10,910 nucleotides of DNA, taken from assembly GCA_009908735.1 (NCBI GenBank), contig JAAAOR010000019.1, positions 1-10,910 of the forward strand, written 5' to 3'. The notes beneath the pieces are model-generated. The model worked only from the letters and a program-made list of their open reading frames with translations, did no database searches and was not told the origin of the DNA. Origin of the DNA: Spirochaetota bacterium. GTDB lineage: Bacteria > Spirochaetota > Spirochaetia > DSM-27196 > PWMO01. The position numbers and the translations under genes are program-made. Positions 1 through 6,543 of this stretch are shown one piece after another (positions within the stretch are counted from its first letter, which is position 1; every line of letters starts with the position of its first letter).

Positions 1-134
1 TCTACTTCGCAGAGTCCGAGTGGATGCTTCGTTCCATGATGGAGAAGTACCCCGGTATCCGATTCCACTTCAGCTCCGAGCTCGACAGCGACATGTCACA
101 GTACGAGCTCGGCGCGATGCACGCCCGGGGATAA
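1..134 (+). CDS. 3' end of an unidentified protein gene (partial)
   Basis: An open frame enters from the left edge (first full codon at 3) and ends at a TAA at 132-134, giving 43 C-terminal residues. The peptide starts YFAESEWMLRSMMEKYPG and ends SQYELGAMHARG. It looks like ordinary soluble coding sequence: it is rich in charged and aromatic residues, has no membrane segment, and its codon use matches the neighbours. I do not recognise the family from this tail. The gene converges on the minus-strand gene that ends at 189. The stop codon lies in the loop of a possible GC-only hairpin (124-130 pairing with 141-147), which could help termination but has no T run. Confidence 0.6.
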   Translation, partial: YFAESEWMLRSMMEKYPGIRFHFSSELDSDMSQYELGAMHARG

Positions 135-152
135 ACACGCCCCCGGGGGTAG

Positions 153-199
153 CGGCGGACTACCGGCGCCCCGGCGAGCAACGGCGGACTACAGGCGCC
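153..199. repeat. Imperfect 18-bp direct repeat, period 29 bp
   Basis: The unit cggcggactaccggcgcc at 153-170 recurs at 182-199 with one mismatch (17 of 18 identical), separated by 11 bp. The second copy contains the TAG stop (189-191, minus strand) and last codons of the secreted-protein gene. The first copy lies just beyond that stop. It looks like a small local duplication of the 3' end of that gene. A CCCCCGGGGG palindrome sits just to the left at 140-149. Confidence 0.7.
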
Positions 200-1148
200 G
201 CCCCTCTACACCCACAACGACACCGAAAGACAGCAGCACGTGGGTCTTGGTCTCCTCCGGGGGTCTCTTCTTCGCGTCGGTGAGGCGCTCGAGCTCGAGG
301 TAGGCCGTGACCCCACCGGTCGGCTCGGGCCAGGAGATGCCCATCCGCCCCGCCGCGTCGACACGCAGCGTTCCCGCGACAGCGTGGACGGAGTCCGCGT
401 CGTCGACAAGCAGCGCCCCGCGGAACTCGGTGAAGACGGTCGGCCCACCCGCTGCGAGCTCGACCTCGGGCCGCAGGGAGAGATACCCGGCGGCGATCGC
501 GGCCGATGTTCGCTCATCCTGGAATATCGGGGGAACGAAGACCTCGGTGGCGATGTCCGTTACCACGTCGAGGCCCGGCGGCCCATCGAGCACGCCCAGC
601 CGGTGCGTAAAGCCCGCCCCGAGGACATCGTGGATGGCCTGCCGCCTGCTCTCCCGCTCCATATCGTGCTTGCAGTCGTGTCGGTACCATATCGCCGGAC
701 GCAGGGGCAGCCTTCGCAGTCGCAGGCGCAGCTGCAGATCGGTCACGACCGCGGAGGGGTCGAGATACAGGGGACGATCGGGGGCGGTCTGGCTCTGGAA
801 GAGGATTCTGCCGAGAGCCGACACCCCGACGTGCCGGTTTCCGTACATCATGATATGGGCCCCGAGATCGAGATCATAAGAGAACAGCGGCGCACCGGTT
901 TCGTAGGTGTAGCGCTTGACGCCGAGCCACGAGTACGTGGCCGGAAAGGCTCCAGCGGGGGCGCCGATATGCGCGGGGGCACCCTCGGCCCAGGGGTATA
1001 GCGGAACCGGTGGCGGGGCGAGCACCTCCGCAGCAATGGGTACCGCGGGAAGAAAGAGTGCTGCGAGCAGCAGGGCCTGCAGCAGGCGGACGCGGCTGCC
1101 GCAGCGCCTTTTCCGGTCGAAGCAGCCGGAACGTCGGCATCTACTCAT
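189..1148 (-). CDS. Secreted protein, probable outer-membrane barrel, function unknown
   Basis: The protein has 319 residues. The N-terminus is basic and is followed by a hydrophobic core at about residues 21-40 ending AVPIAA, a good signal peptide with cleavage near residue 40. The mature part begins with a Pro/Ala-rich stretch. After that it has many alternating hydrophobic/polar segments (for example residues 136-155) and no long hydrophobic helix, as in an outer-membrane beta barrel. A conspicuous motif, WYRHDCKHDMER, lies at residues 154-165. It loosely recalls the Tyr-Arg-His segments of DUF1207-type outer-membrane proteins, but I cannot assign a family. The ATG start is supported by AAGGAGGG a few bases upstream. 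Two Cys (4 and 9) precede the signal core, so a slightly later start is possible. The gene is divergent from the ArsR/OsmC unit across 89 bp and may share its control. Confidence 0.75.
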   Translation of the reverse strand: MSRCRRSGCFDRKRRCGSRVRLLQALLLAALFLPAVPIAAEVLAPPPVPLYPWAEGAPAHIGAPAGAFPATYSWLGVKRYTYETGAPLFSYDLDLGAHIMMYGNRHVGVSALGRILFQSQTAPDRPLYLDPSAVVTDLQLRLRLRRLPLRPAIWYRHDCKHDMERESRRQAIHDVLGAGFTHRLGVLDGPPGLDVVTDIATEVFVPPIFQDERTSAAIAAGYLSLRPEVELAAGGPTVFTEFRGALLVDDADSVHAVAGTLRVDAAGRMGISWPEPTGGVTAYLELERLTDAKKRPPEETKTHVLLSFGVVVGVEGRRL

Positions 1149-1192
1149 CGGTCCCTCCTTACACTTGTTTGTCGGCGTTTCTTACAAGCCCC

Positions 1193-1221
1193 TTGCAGGA
1201 TATGCTAATCAGCGCTATCAT
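1193..1221 (+). promoter_or_regulatory. Candidate sigma-70-type promoter of the arsR-osmC unit
   Basis: TTGCAG (1193-1198) and TATCAT (1216-1221) are separated by exactly 17 bp and match TTGACA/TATAAT at 4 and 5 positions. Transcription would start near 1228, leaving about 10 nt before the ATG at 1238. No Shine-Dalgarno sequence is visible in that space. Confidence 0.5.
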
Positions 1222-1246
1222 ATCGATAGTCATTCATATGATGAAT
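1217..1246. promoter_or_regulatory. Candidate ArsR-type operator (overlapping inverted repeats)
   Basis: Two inverted repeats overlap here. ATCATAT (1217-1223) pairs with ATATGAT (1236-1242) across 12 bp. ATTCAT (1232-1237) pairs with ATGAAT (1241-1246) across 3 bp. AT-rich inverted repeats covering the -10 element and the start codon are typical of autoregulating ArsR/SmtB-family repressors. The region lies between the regulator gene and the divergent secreted-protein gene, so binding could affect both. Assignment to this regulator is inferred from position. Confidence 0.5.
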
Positions 1247-1612
1247 CGTTCAAGTGATGGCGAGTATGGACACCACGAAGAGTCTCCCCGCACTCTGGAT
1301 CTTCGCGAATCGCTTCCCGATGAGGAGCGTTGCGAGCAAATGGCCGGCTTTGCGTCGGCCTTTGCCGACGCGCATCGGATTCGCGTGCTGTCGCTGCTTG
1401 CCCGTGGCCCCGTGTGTGTCGGCGAGATCGCGGTGATCCTGCAACGCTCCCAGTCGGCAGTTTCCCATCAGTTGAAGCTTCTGAAGTCGCTCGGCCTCGT
1501 GCGCAGTACGCGCGACGGCAAACACATCTACTATTCGATCGTAATCGAGCAGGAGCGGGATATTCTCGCGACACTCGAAGAGGCTACGCAACTCACCGGC
1601 AGAACGCCGTGA
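1238..1612 (+). CDS. ArsR/SmtB-family winged-helix transcriptional regulator
   Basis: The product has 124 residues. The winged helix-turn-helix runs from about residue 38 to 101. It includes HRIRVLSLLARG (46-57), the recognition helix SQSAVSHQLKLLKSLGLV (71-88) and the wing RDGKHIYYSI (92-101), all diagnostic of the family. Family members are small dimeric repressors released by metals, oxidants, sulfide or other signals. The metal-binding ELCVCDL motif of helix 3 is reduced to PVCVGEI with one Cys (60). A second Cys is at 32 and the C-terminal helix has no clear Asp/His metal ligands. A redox or persulfide signal through Cys32/Cys60 is therefore plausible but inferred. Start ATGs at 1238 and 1241 are both possible, without a Shine-Dalgarno; an earlier in-frame ATG at 1202 would precede the -10. 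The osmC gene follows after 32 nt, so OsmC is the likely target. Confidence 0.9.
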   Translation: MMNRSSDGEYGHHEESPRTLDLRESLPDEERCEQMAGFASAFADAHRIRVLSLLARGPVCVGEIAVILQRSQSAVSHQLKLLKSLGLVRSTRDGKHIYYSIVIEQERDILATLEEATQLTGRTP

Positions 1613-1644
1613 GAATAGATACCACATAGAAACGGAGGACTCAC

Positions 1645-2067
1645 ATGAAAGCCACATCACGACATGTAACAGGATGCTATCAGTCGGTCGTCGACAACGG
1701 TCGTCATCACGGGCTTGTGCTCGACCTCCCTGAGGCGAAATCCGGGGACGATCTCGGAGCCACGGCCCTCGAGCTCGCCGGAATGGCCCTCGCAGGGTGC
1801 GTCTCCACTATCTGGGCGGTTGTCGCCGCGAACTCCGGCGTGTCGTACCGCAAAATCGTCGTCGAGGTCGACCTCGAGAAGGGCGATAAGGACCCCACGT
1901 TTACCGGGGGCAGCGGCGTCGTCAAGGTGGACAGCGACGAGAGCGAAGACAAGCTTCAGCGCACCCTCGACAAGACGATCAAGGCCTGCCCGGTCGGAAA
2001 GCTCTTCGAGCAGGCCGGCATCGAAACGCCGATGAAAATCGAGAAGGCGAATCTGCTCGGCGATTAA
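1645..2067 (+). CDS. OsmC/Ohr-family peroxidase-like protein
   Basis: The product has 140 residues, the usual family length. The two catalytic cysteines are visible: Cys52 in ALAGCVSTIW and Cys115 in KACPVGKLFEQ, with the typical C-P-V-G-K-L context. OsmC/Ohr proteins reduce organic hydroperoxides in the cytoplasm with this thiol pair, and some members of the broader family have other thiol chemistry. The start ATG follows GGAGG (1634-1638) at 6-nt spacing. An additional Cys11 lies near the N-terminus. The gene is 32 nt downstream of the ArsR-type regulator and is followed by a hairpin terminator, so the two probably form a bicistronic oxidant- or sulfur-stress unit. The true substrate cannot be read from sequence. 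Confidence 0.9.
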   Translation: MKATSRHVTGCYQSVVDNGRHHGLVLDLPEAKSGDDLGATALELAGMALAGCVSTIWAVVAANSGVSYRKIVVEVDLEKGDKDPTFTGGSGVVKVDSDESEDKLQRTLDKTIKACPVGKLFEQAGIETPMKIEKANLLGD

Positions 2068-2088
2068 ACGTCAGGAAAAAGTGAGCGC

Positions 2089-2114
2089 GCGAACGCGGTG
2101 TAGCCCGCGTTCGC
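2089..2114 (+). terminator. Probable rho-independent terminator after osmC
   Basis: A perfect 10-bp GC-rich stem, GCGAACGCGG (2089-2098) with CCGCGTTCGC (2105-2114), encloses a 6-nt loop. It starts 22 nt after the OsmC stop. The trailing sequence CCTTCGTTTC is only moderately T-rich, so the hairpin is clear but its efficiency is uncertain. Confidence 0.65.
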
Positions 2115-2172
2115 CCTTCGTTTCAGACGAGCCGTGGGCCCCGCCATGGTGGCAGCCCGCGCGATGAATCGG

Positions 2173-2178
2173 TATAGT
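2173..2178 (+). promoter_or_regulatory. Candidate -10 element of the cardiolipin synthase gene
   Basis: TATAGT matches TATAAT at 5 of 6 positions, but no convincing -35 lies 16-18 bp upstream. Transcription from it would start about 7-8 nt before the ATG at 2193. There is no Shine-Dalgarno before that ATG. Confidence 0.35.
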
Positions 2179-2192
2179 AAACGTAGCTCGAT

Positions 2193-3656
2193 ATGGGTTC
2201 CGATGCTGCGTTTGCTGAGACATTCTGGCCGCTCTTTACCGCCGTCGGCAGCCTCGTAGTTGCGCTCGGCGCGTCCGCCCACGTGGTGCTCTACAAGCGC
2301 GACTCCCGCGCCGCAGTGGCATGGGTGGGATTGATCTGGCTCGTGCCCTTCCTCGGCAGCGTGCTGTACGTACTGCTGGGTATCAACCGGGTCCGGCGCC
2401 GTGTGTCGGGACGTCGCGGACATGAAAGCGCCCACGTCCGCTCCTTGCAGCCGTTCTACTGCGGTGACGAACAGGTCGCGTCGCTTCTTCCGGAGGGGCG
2501 GGAATACCTCGTCGAAATGGTGCGGCTCGGGCGCGCGATCACGGATCTGAACCTTCTGAAGGGCAATACCGTCGAGCCTCTCATTGACGGCGATGAGACC
2601 TACCCGGCAATGCTCGAGGCCATCGATCGCGCAGAGCGCTCTGTGAGCCTGAACGTTTACATCTTCGACAACGACGCCGTCGGCCGCCGGTTTCTCGAGG
2701 CGCTCAGTCGGGCGGTCGGCCGCGGTGTGGAGGTGCGCGTCCTCATCGATGCGGTGGGTGCCCGCTACTCCATGCCGCCGATCACGCGTGAGCTTACCGC
2801 CCGCGGCGTGCGTACCGCACGCTTCATGTCCGGCGTGCTGACCTGGCGCACGCCCTACATCAACCTCCGAAATCATCGCAAAATCTGTGTGATCGACGGG
2901 GTAACTGCCTTCACTGGGGGCATGAACATCCGCGCCGGCCACCTGCTTGCCGAATGGCCTGCTCACCCCACGAGGGACATACACTTTCGTGTCAGCGGCC
3001 CGTTGGTGCACCAACTTCAGGCGACCTTCGTCGAGGACTGGCTCTTCACCACCGGCGAGTTGCTCTCCGGGGAGCTCTGGTTCCCCTCTCCACGCATCGG
3101 ACCCGGTTCGGTATGCGCGCGCGTCGTTCCGGACGGACCGGATCACCATATGGACCGGATGAGCATGGCCTTTCAGGGAGCCCTGGCTGTGGCACGCCAC
3201 TCGGTTCGCATCGTCACCCCGTATTTCCTTCCCGAACGCGCCCTCATCGCGGCGCTCAACACCTGCGCCTTGCGTGGTGTGACCGTCGACATCGTCCTGC
3301 CGCGCCTCAGTAACCTGCGCATGGTCTCCTGGGCCGCAATGGCGCAGATGTGGCAGATCCTCGAGTGGGGGTGCAGGGTGTGGCTTACCCCGCCGCCCTT
3401 CGACCACAGCAAGCTCATGGTAGTGGACGGCACCCTGAGCCTCGTCGGTTCTTCTAACTGGGACCCCCGAAGCCTGCGCCTGAACTTTGAGCTCGGCGTG
3501 GAGTGCTACGATGAGGAGCTTGCACGGCGGCTCGACGCCGTCATCGAGGAGCGTATGAACGGGGCGGAGAGACTCACCCGTGCTGAGGCAGACGGGCGCC
3601 CACTTCCGGTGAAACTGCGCGACGGGGTGGTGCGGCTCGCGGCGCCGTATCTGTAG
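2193..3656 (+). CDS. cls: Cardiolipin synthase (phospholipase D superfamily)
   Basis: The product has 487 residues, the normal length for bacterial Cls. It joins two phosphatidylglycerols (or PG and another phospholipid) into cardiolipin at the inner membrane. Two N-terminal membrane spans (about 11-33 and 42-63) form the usual PLDc_N anchor. Two phospholipase D domains follow. The first HKD motif is HRKICVIDG with H228, K230 and D235, followed by GGMN. The second is HSKLMVVDG with H405, K407 and D412, followed by GSSNWDPRS. All catalytic residues are present. The ATG has no ribosome-binding site but is the only start that keeps the first membrane span. The gene is flanked by hairpins on both sides (2089-2114 and 3681-3700), so it is probably transcribed alone. 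It sits directly upstream of a second lipid-synthesis operon. Confidence 0.92.
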   Translation: MGSDAAFAETFWPLFTAVGSLVVALGASAHVVLYKRDSRAAVAWVGLIWLVPFLGSVLYVLLGINRVRRRVSGRRGHESAHVRSLQPFYCGDEQVASLLPEGREYLVEMVRLGRAITDLNLLKGNTVEPLIDGDETYPAMLEAIDRAERSVSLNVYIFDNDAVGRRFLEALSRAVGRGVEVRVLIDAVGARYSMPPITRELTARGVRTARFMSGVLTWRTPYINLRNHRKICVIDGVTAFTGGMNIRAGHLLAEWPAHPTRDIHFRVSGPLVHQLQATFVEDWLFTTGELLSGELWFPSPRIGPGSVCARVVPDGPDHHMDRMSMAFQGALAVARHSVRIVTPYFLPERALIAALNTCALRGVTVDIVLPRLSNLRMVSWAAMAQMWQILEWGCRVWLTPPPFDHSKLMVVDGTLSLVGSSNWDPRSLRLNFELGVECYDEELARRLDAVIEERMNGAERLTRAEADGRPLPVKLRDGVVRLAAPYL

Positions 3657-3680
3657 AATCTGTGCAACGGGAACGGCGAA

Positions 3681-3704
3681 ACAACCGCAGAGCGGGTTGT
3701 CTTT
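3681..3704 (+). terminator. Possible terminator after cls
   Basis: ACAACCGC (3681-3688) can pair with GCGGGTTGT (3692-3700) as an 8-bp stem with one bulged G and a 3-nt loop, followed by CTTT. It starts 24 nt after the cls stop and ends before the next promoter. The T tract is short, so this is a moderate call. Confidence 0.45.
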
Positions 3705-3727
3705 CCGTGGATTGCGACGCAAACCTC

Positions 3728-3756
3728 TCGACAATAAATGCAGCTACAACTATATT
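3728..3756 (+). promoter_or_regulatory. Near-consensus promoter of the acyltransferase operon
   Basis: TCGACA (3728-3733) and TATATT (3751-3756) are spaced by 17 bp and each match the sigma-70 consensus at 5 of 6 positions. The expected start of transcription (about 3763-3764) coincides with the ATG at 3764, which predicts a leaderless message. Confidence 0.65.
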
Positions 3757-3763
3757 CAACCCT

Positions 3764-4657
3764 ATGCATGAGTCGCCGAAGGGTGCAACCGCCACGTCGC
3801 CGCCCACGGACGCGGTATCGGCTCCAGTGACCCCCGCCGCGGCCCCGGCCGCGGCGCCACCGCTCGATGTGCGGGCACTGTTTCGCGCGAAGAATCCCGG
3901 CCTTGCGCGCCGCATTCCTCCGTACGCGATGCGGGTGCTCGAGCTCATCATCCACCAGCGGGAGGTCCGCCGATTCGTCGAAAAAACCACGCACTGTTCC
4001 GGATGCGAGTTCGTCGATGCGGCGCTCTCCGAGCTGCAAATCGAGACCGAGTACGTGGGCGCCGATCGCCTTCCCGCCTCGGCGAATATCGTGATCTGCG
4101 CGAACCATCCGACCGGGGGCATCGACGGGCTGGTACTGATGCAGCTCCTTTGCAGGCGGTTCGGTGGCCTCAAGCTCCCGGCCAATGATCTGCTGCTTTC
4201 ACTACCTGGGCTGGCTGATCTGGTTACTCCGGTGGATAAGTACGGGTCGAATGCCCGCCGGGTTTCTGCGTTCGAAGAAATGTACCGCTCCGCAGCACCC
4301 GTCCTGGTGTTCCCCTCGGGGCTTACCGCACGGTTCCGCGGCGGGGTGCTGCGCGAGTACCCGTGGAACAAGGCATTTATTAAACACGCCCGACGAGCGG
4401 GACGACAGGTGATCCCGGTGCATGTCTCGGGTCGGAACTCGAAGCGTTTCTACGCGATCTGGCACTTGCGTCGTGCCCTCGGGATCAAGTCGAACCTGGA
4501 AATGCTACTCCTCGTGGATGAGTTAGCGCATCGTCGGGGAGAGCGCGTGCGGATCACCATTGGTGCTCCGGTCGAGCTCGGAAACGCGAGAGGGCCTCGG
4601 CACGATCAAACGATAGCCGAGCGGCTTCGCCGGCGGGTCGAGCGCGGTCGGCTATGA
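3764..4657 (+). CDS. PlsC-like O-acyltransferase, OlsA/GlsA type
   Basis: The product has 297 residues. The first ~35 are a Pro/Ala/Thr-rich tail, followed by an acyltransferase domain. The active-site block is NHPTGGIDG, with His115 and Asp121 separated by five residues instead of the textbook HX4D. This NHPxGGxDG form is what I recall from Bacteroidetes-type hemolysin/GlsA acyltransferases. Further family blocks are VFPSGLTARF (about 182-191), EYPWNKAFI (198-206), IPVHVSGRNSKRFY (217-230) and the C-terminal MLLLVDE. The predicted reaction adds a second fatty acid, as an ester, to an N-acyl amino acid; ordinary lysophosphatidate acylation is the alternative. A longer frame opens at 3662, but that start lies upstream of the promoter, so 3764 is preferred. 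No Shine-Dalgarno is present. It is first in a four-gene operon, 13 nt before the N-acyltransferase gene. Confidence 0.82.
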   Translation: MHESPKGATATSPPTDAVSAPVTPAAAPAAAPPLDVRALFRAKNPGLARRIPPYAMRVLELIIHQREVRRFVEKTTHCSGCEFVDAALSELQIETEYVGADRLPASANIVICANHPTGGIDGLVLMQLLCRRFGGLKLPANDLLLSLPGLADLVTPVDKYGSNARRVSAFEEMYRSAAPVLVFPSGLTARFRGGVLREYPWNKAFIKHARRAGRQVIPVHVSGRNSKRFYAIWHLRRALGIKSNLEMLLLVDELAHRRGERVRITIGAPVELGNARGPRHDQTIAERLRRRVERGRL

Positions 4658-4662
4658 GGAGG
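4656..4662 (+). promoter_or_regulatory. Shine-Dalgarno that fixes a TTG start
   Basis: GAGGAGG overlaps the stop codon of the PlsC-like gene and lies 8 nt before the TTG at 4671. The next in-frame ATG (4746) has no comparable site and would remove conserved-looking sequence, so TTG is the better start. Confidence 0.7.
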
Positions 4663-4670
4663 TACAGGTC

Positions 4671-5669
4671 TTGACGGAGAACACGCTCATACCAATTGCT
4701 GAGGCCGCACCGGCGGAGGTGTTGGCAGGGGAGCTGACCCCGAAAATGAGGCTTCGAAACTATAAGGGCCTCGAGGTGTACGTGACGACGGCGGCCGAGT
4801 CACCGACGGTGATGGAGGAAATCGGCCGGATCCGTGAGCGCGAGTACCGCGCGGTGGGGGCCGGCCGGGGCGCGGCACGCGATCTCGACCACTACGATAC
4901 CGATTCGCCGTGCTACAAGCAGCTCGTCGCATGGGACCCGGAAGAGCGGGAAATCGTCGCCATGTACCGCTTTCTCTTCGGCGAGGAAGTCCTCCTCGCC
5001 GGTGACCTCTCTCGGCTCCGGACCACGGATCTCTTCAGCTTTTCAGATACGTTTCGTGTCCGATACCTGCCGACGTCGGTGGAGCTCGGCCGCTCGGTCG
5101 TGAACCGGGAGGCAAAGCGAGCAATCCTTGGTCTGTTCGTCGTGTGGGCCGGCCTCGGTGCCATCGCCGCCGAGTATCGGGAGATCGAATACTTCTTCGG
5201 GAATGTCTCCCTGTACCGGGCATGGCCCTCCGCTGCGGCGGATACGCTGCTTGCTTTTCTCTACGAGCATTACGCCGGACCTGAGGAACTGATTTCGGCC
5301 CTACCCGAAACGGCGTACAGGTCCGCAGAGATAGACGAGCTCCGGGCGCGGCTCTATCGGAACATGGCGAGAGAGACCGCTCTCGAGAACCTCTTCGACG
5401 AGCTCAAGCGACACGGCGTTGCGCCGCCGCCGATCCTTCTCTCCTACATGAAGGCGACCGAGTCGATGGCGGTCTTCGATACCGCCCGCGATGCCGACTT
5501 CGGCGGAGCCCTCGAGGTGGCGCTGTGGGTGCCTTCCGGAGAGCTCAGCGGGAAGACGCGAAAGCGGTTTATCGAAAGCTATGAGGCGGAGAACTCCGGC
5601 GCGCTGAGGCGCTACGGAATGGGGGGCCGCGGCGGGCCGCGACGCGTGCGAGAAACGAGCGATGACTGA
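4671..5669 (+). CDS. GNAT-fold N-acyltransferase, OlsB/GlsB-like (aminolipid synthesis)
   Basis: The product has 332 residues and a TTG start behind a strong ribosome-binding site. Relatives (L-ornithine N-alpha-acyltransferase OlsB and glycine N-acyltransferase GlsB, 'hemolysin' GNAT family) move a 3-hydroxy fatty acid from acyl carrier protein to an amino acid. Visible family features are the N-terminal block with REREYRAVG (55-63), QLVAWDPEEREIVAMYRF (84-101), VELGRSVVN (137-145) and an extended block, VVWAGLGAIAAEYREIEYFF (157-176). A C-terminal part, with PPPILLSYMKATESMAVFD (252-270) and DADFGGALEVALWV (274-287), is characteristic of the longer Bacteroidetes-type GlsB rather than short proteobacterial OlsB. 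No membrane span is seen. Its neighbour, the PlsC-like gene, is the expected partner. The accepted amino acid cannot be read from sequence. The last 8 nt overlap the next gene. Confidence 0.85.
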   Translation: MTENTLIPIAEAAPAEVLAGELTPKMRLRNYKGLEVYVTTAAESPTVMEEIGRIREREYRAVGAGRGAARDLDHYDTDSPCYKQLVAWDPEEREIVAMYRFLFGEEVLLAGDLSRLRTTDLFSFSDTFRVRYLPTSVELGRSVVNREAKRAILGLFVVWAGLGAIAAEYREIEYFFGNVSLYRAWPSAAADTLLAFLYEHYAGPEELISALPETAYRSAEIDELRARLYRNMARETALENLFDELKRHGVAPPPILLSYMKATESMAVFDTARDADFGGALEVALWVPSGELSGKTRKRFIESYEAENSGALRRYGMGGRGGPRRVRETSDD

Positions 5670-6543
5670 GCTCACCGGAGCCCTTATCGCAATGGGGGTA
5701 GGGGTGCTGGGGACCGCAACCATCCATCTCTCCAAGGGTGTCATGCGGCTGGGCCTCGTGCGGCTTCGCGCGACCGAGGCGAACAAGCGGCGCGCCTCTC
5801 TCATCTACACCGCCGGTATTCTCATGAACTTCACCAATCCGTTCTGGGTGATCCTTGCAAATCGATTCGCGCCGACGGTGTTTTATACCTCGATGTACGG
5901 CCTCGGTCTGCTCGCGCTCGTTTTGTTCTCCCGCTATAAGTTGAACGAACGGCTGCACGGCTCCCAGTACGTCGGGATCCTCATCATTATCGTCGGGACG
6001 CTTCTCGTGGGGTTTGGAAACCTGATGGGCGGCAAGCCATCCCTCTATGGGGCCAATAGCGGGTTGCTAATTATCGTTGCGCTCACCTGGCTCGTGGTCA
6101 CTCCGCTGTTTGCGGTGCTGCTGCGACGAGGTTCCGTGGGTCTGCAAGAGCTCTACTTCGGCCTCACCGCCGGGGGGTTGGCCGCCCTGGAAGCCATGGT
6201 GAAGGGGGTCTCCCAGGCCGGCGCGGTCTCCAACACCTTCCTGCCGCAGACGACGTTTGCGTGGTGGTTATTCCTCGCGAGCTTCTTGGGGGCGGCGGGT
6301 GCCTTCGCGATGATCCAGTGGTCGTACTTGCGCCATTGCAGGGCATCGATGATGGGTTCGGTCTACGATGTTTTCTACGTAGCAATGCCGCTCCTGTTGA
6401 CCGCTGCGATCGTCGAGGGCGCCGGTCTCGGCATGTGGAAAGTCGCCGGTCTCATCGTTCTCATCGTCGGCGTTCTGATGGTCGGCCGCAGAGGAACGAC
6501 CGAGCGCCCGGTTCATACATATCCGAGGAGGTCTATCGCATGA
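5662..6543 (+). CDS. DMT-superfamily-like multi-span membrane protein
   Basis: The product has 293 residues and about nine or ten hydrophobic helices (near 5-24, 47-66, 73-90, 102-123, 132-153, 160-182, 198-218, 233-251 and 258-275). Length and layout fit the drug/metabolite transporter superfamily (EamA- or NIPA-like), but I see no substrate-defining motif. FTNPFWVIL at 57-65 is a recognisable polar break in the second helix. The ATG lies inside the end of the N-acyltransferase gene (overlap ATGACTGA), so translation is probably coupled. Position in the aminolipid operon suggests export, flipping or precursor transport for that pathway. This is inference only. Confidence 0.75.
   Translation: MTELTGALIAMGVGVLGTATIHLSKGVMRLGLVRLRATEANKRRASLIYTAGILMNFTNPFWVILANRFAPTVFYTSMYGLGLLALVLFSRYKLNERLHGSQYVGILIIIVGTLLVGFGNLMGGKPSLYGANSGLLIIVALTWLVVTPLFAVLLRRGSVGLQELYFGLTAGGLAALEAMVKGVSQAGAVSNTFLPQTTFAWWLFLASFLGAAGAFAMIQWSYLRHCRASMMGSVYDVFYVAMPLLLTAAIVEGAGLGMWKVAGLIVLIVGVLMVGRRGTTERPVHTYPRRSIA

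Noticed and set aside
240..1001. A 253-codon plus-strand frame opposite the secreted-protein gene
   Set aside because: The minus-strand gene has a signal peptide and a strong ribosome-binding site; this frame has neither.
1010..1237. Upstream extension of the ArsR frame
   Set aside because: It overlaps the start of the divergent gene and the promoter; the regulator domain fits a start at 1238 or 1241.
2136..2158. Imperfect hairpin (GGGC/GCCC outer, GCCA/TGGC inner) upstream of cls
   Set aside because: The stems are only 4 bp each with an internal loop, expected by chance in GC-rich sequence; no T tract.
2064..3734. A 556-codon open frame on the minus strand opposite cls
   Set aside because: It lies antisense to a gene with complete catalytic motifs, its product is rich in Arg/His/Glu with no recognisable domain, and long antisense frames are common in GC-rich genes.
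3662..3763. Upstream start of the PlsC-like gene
   Set aside because: The extra 34 codons contain the near-consensus promoter and a hairpin, have no ribosome-binding site, and do not resemble the family.
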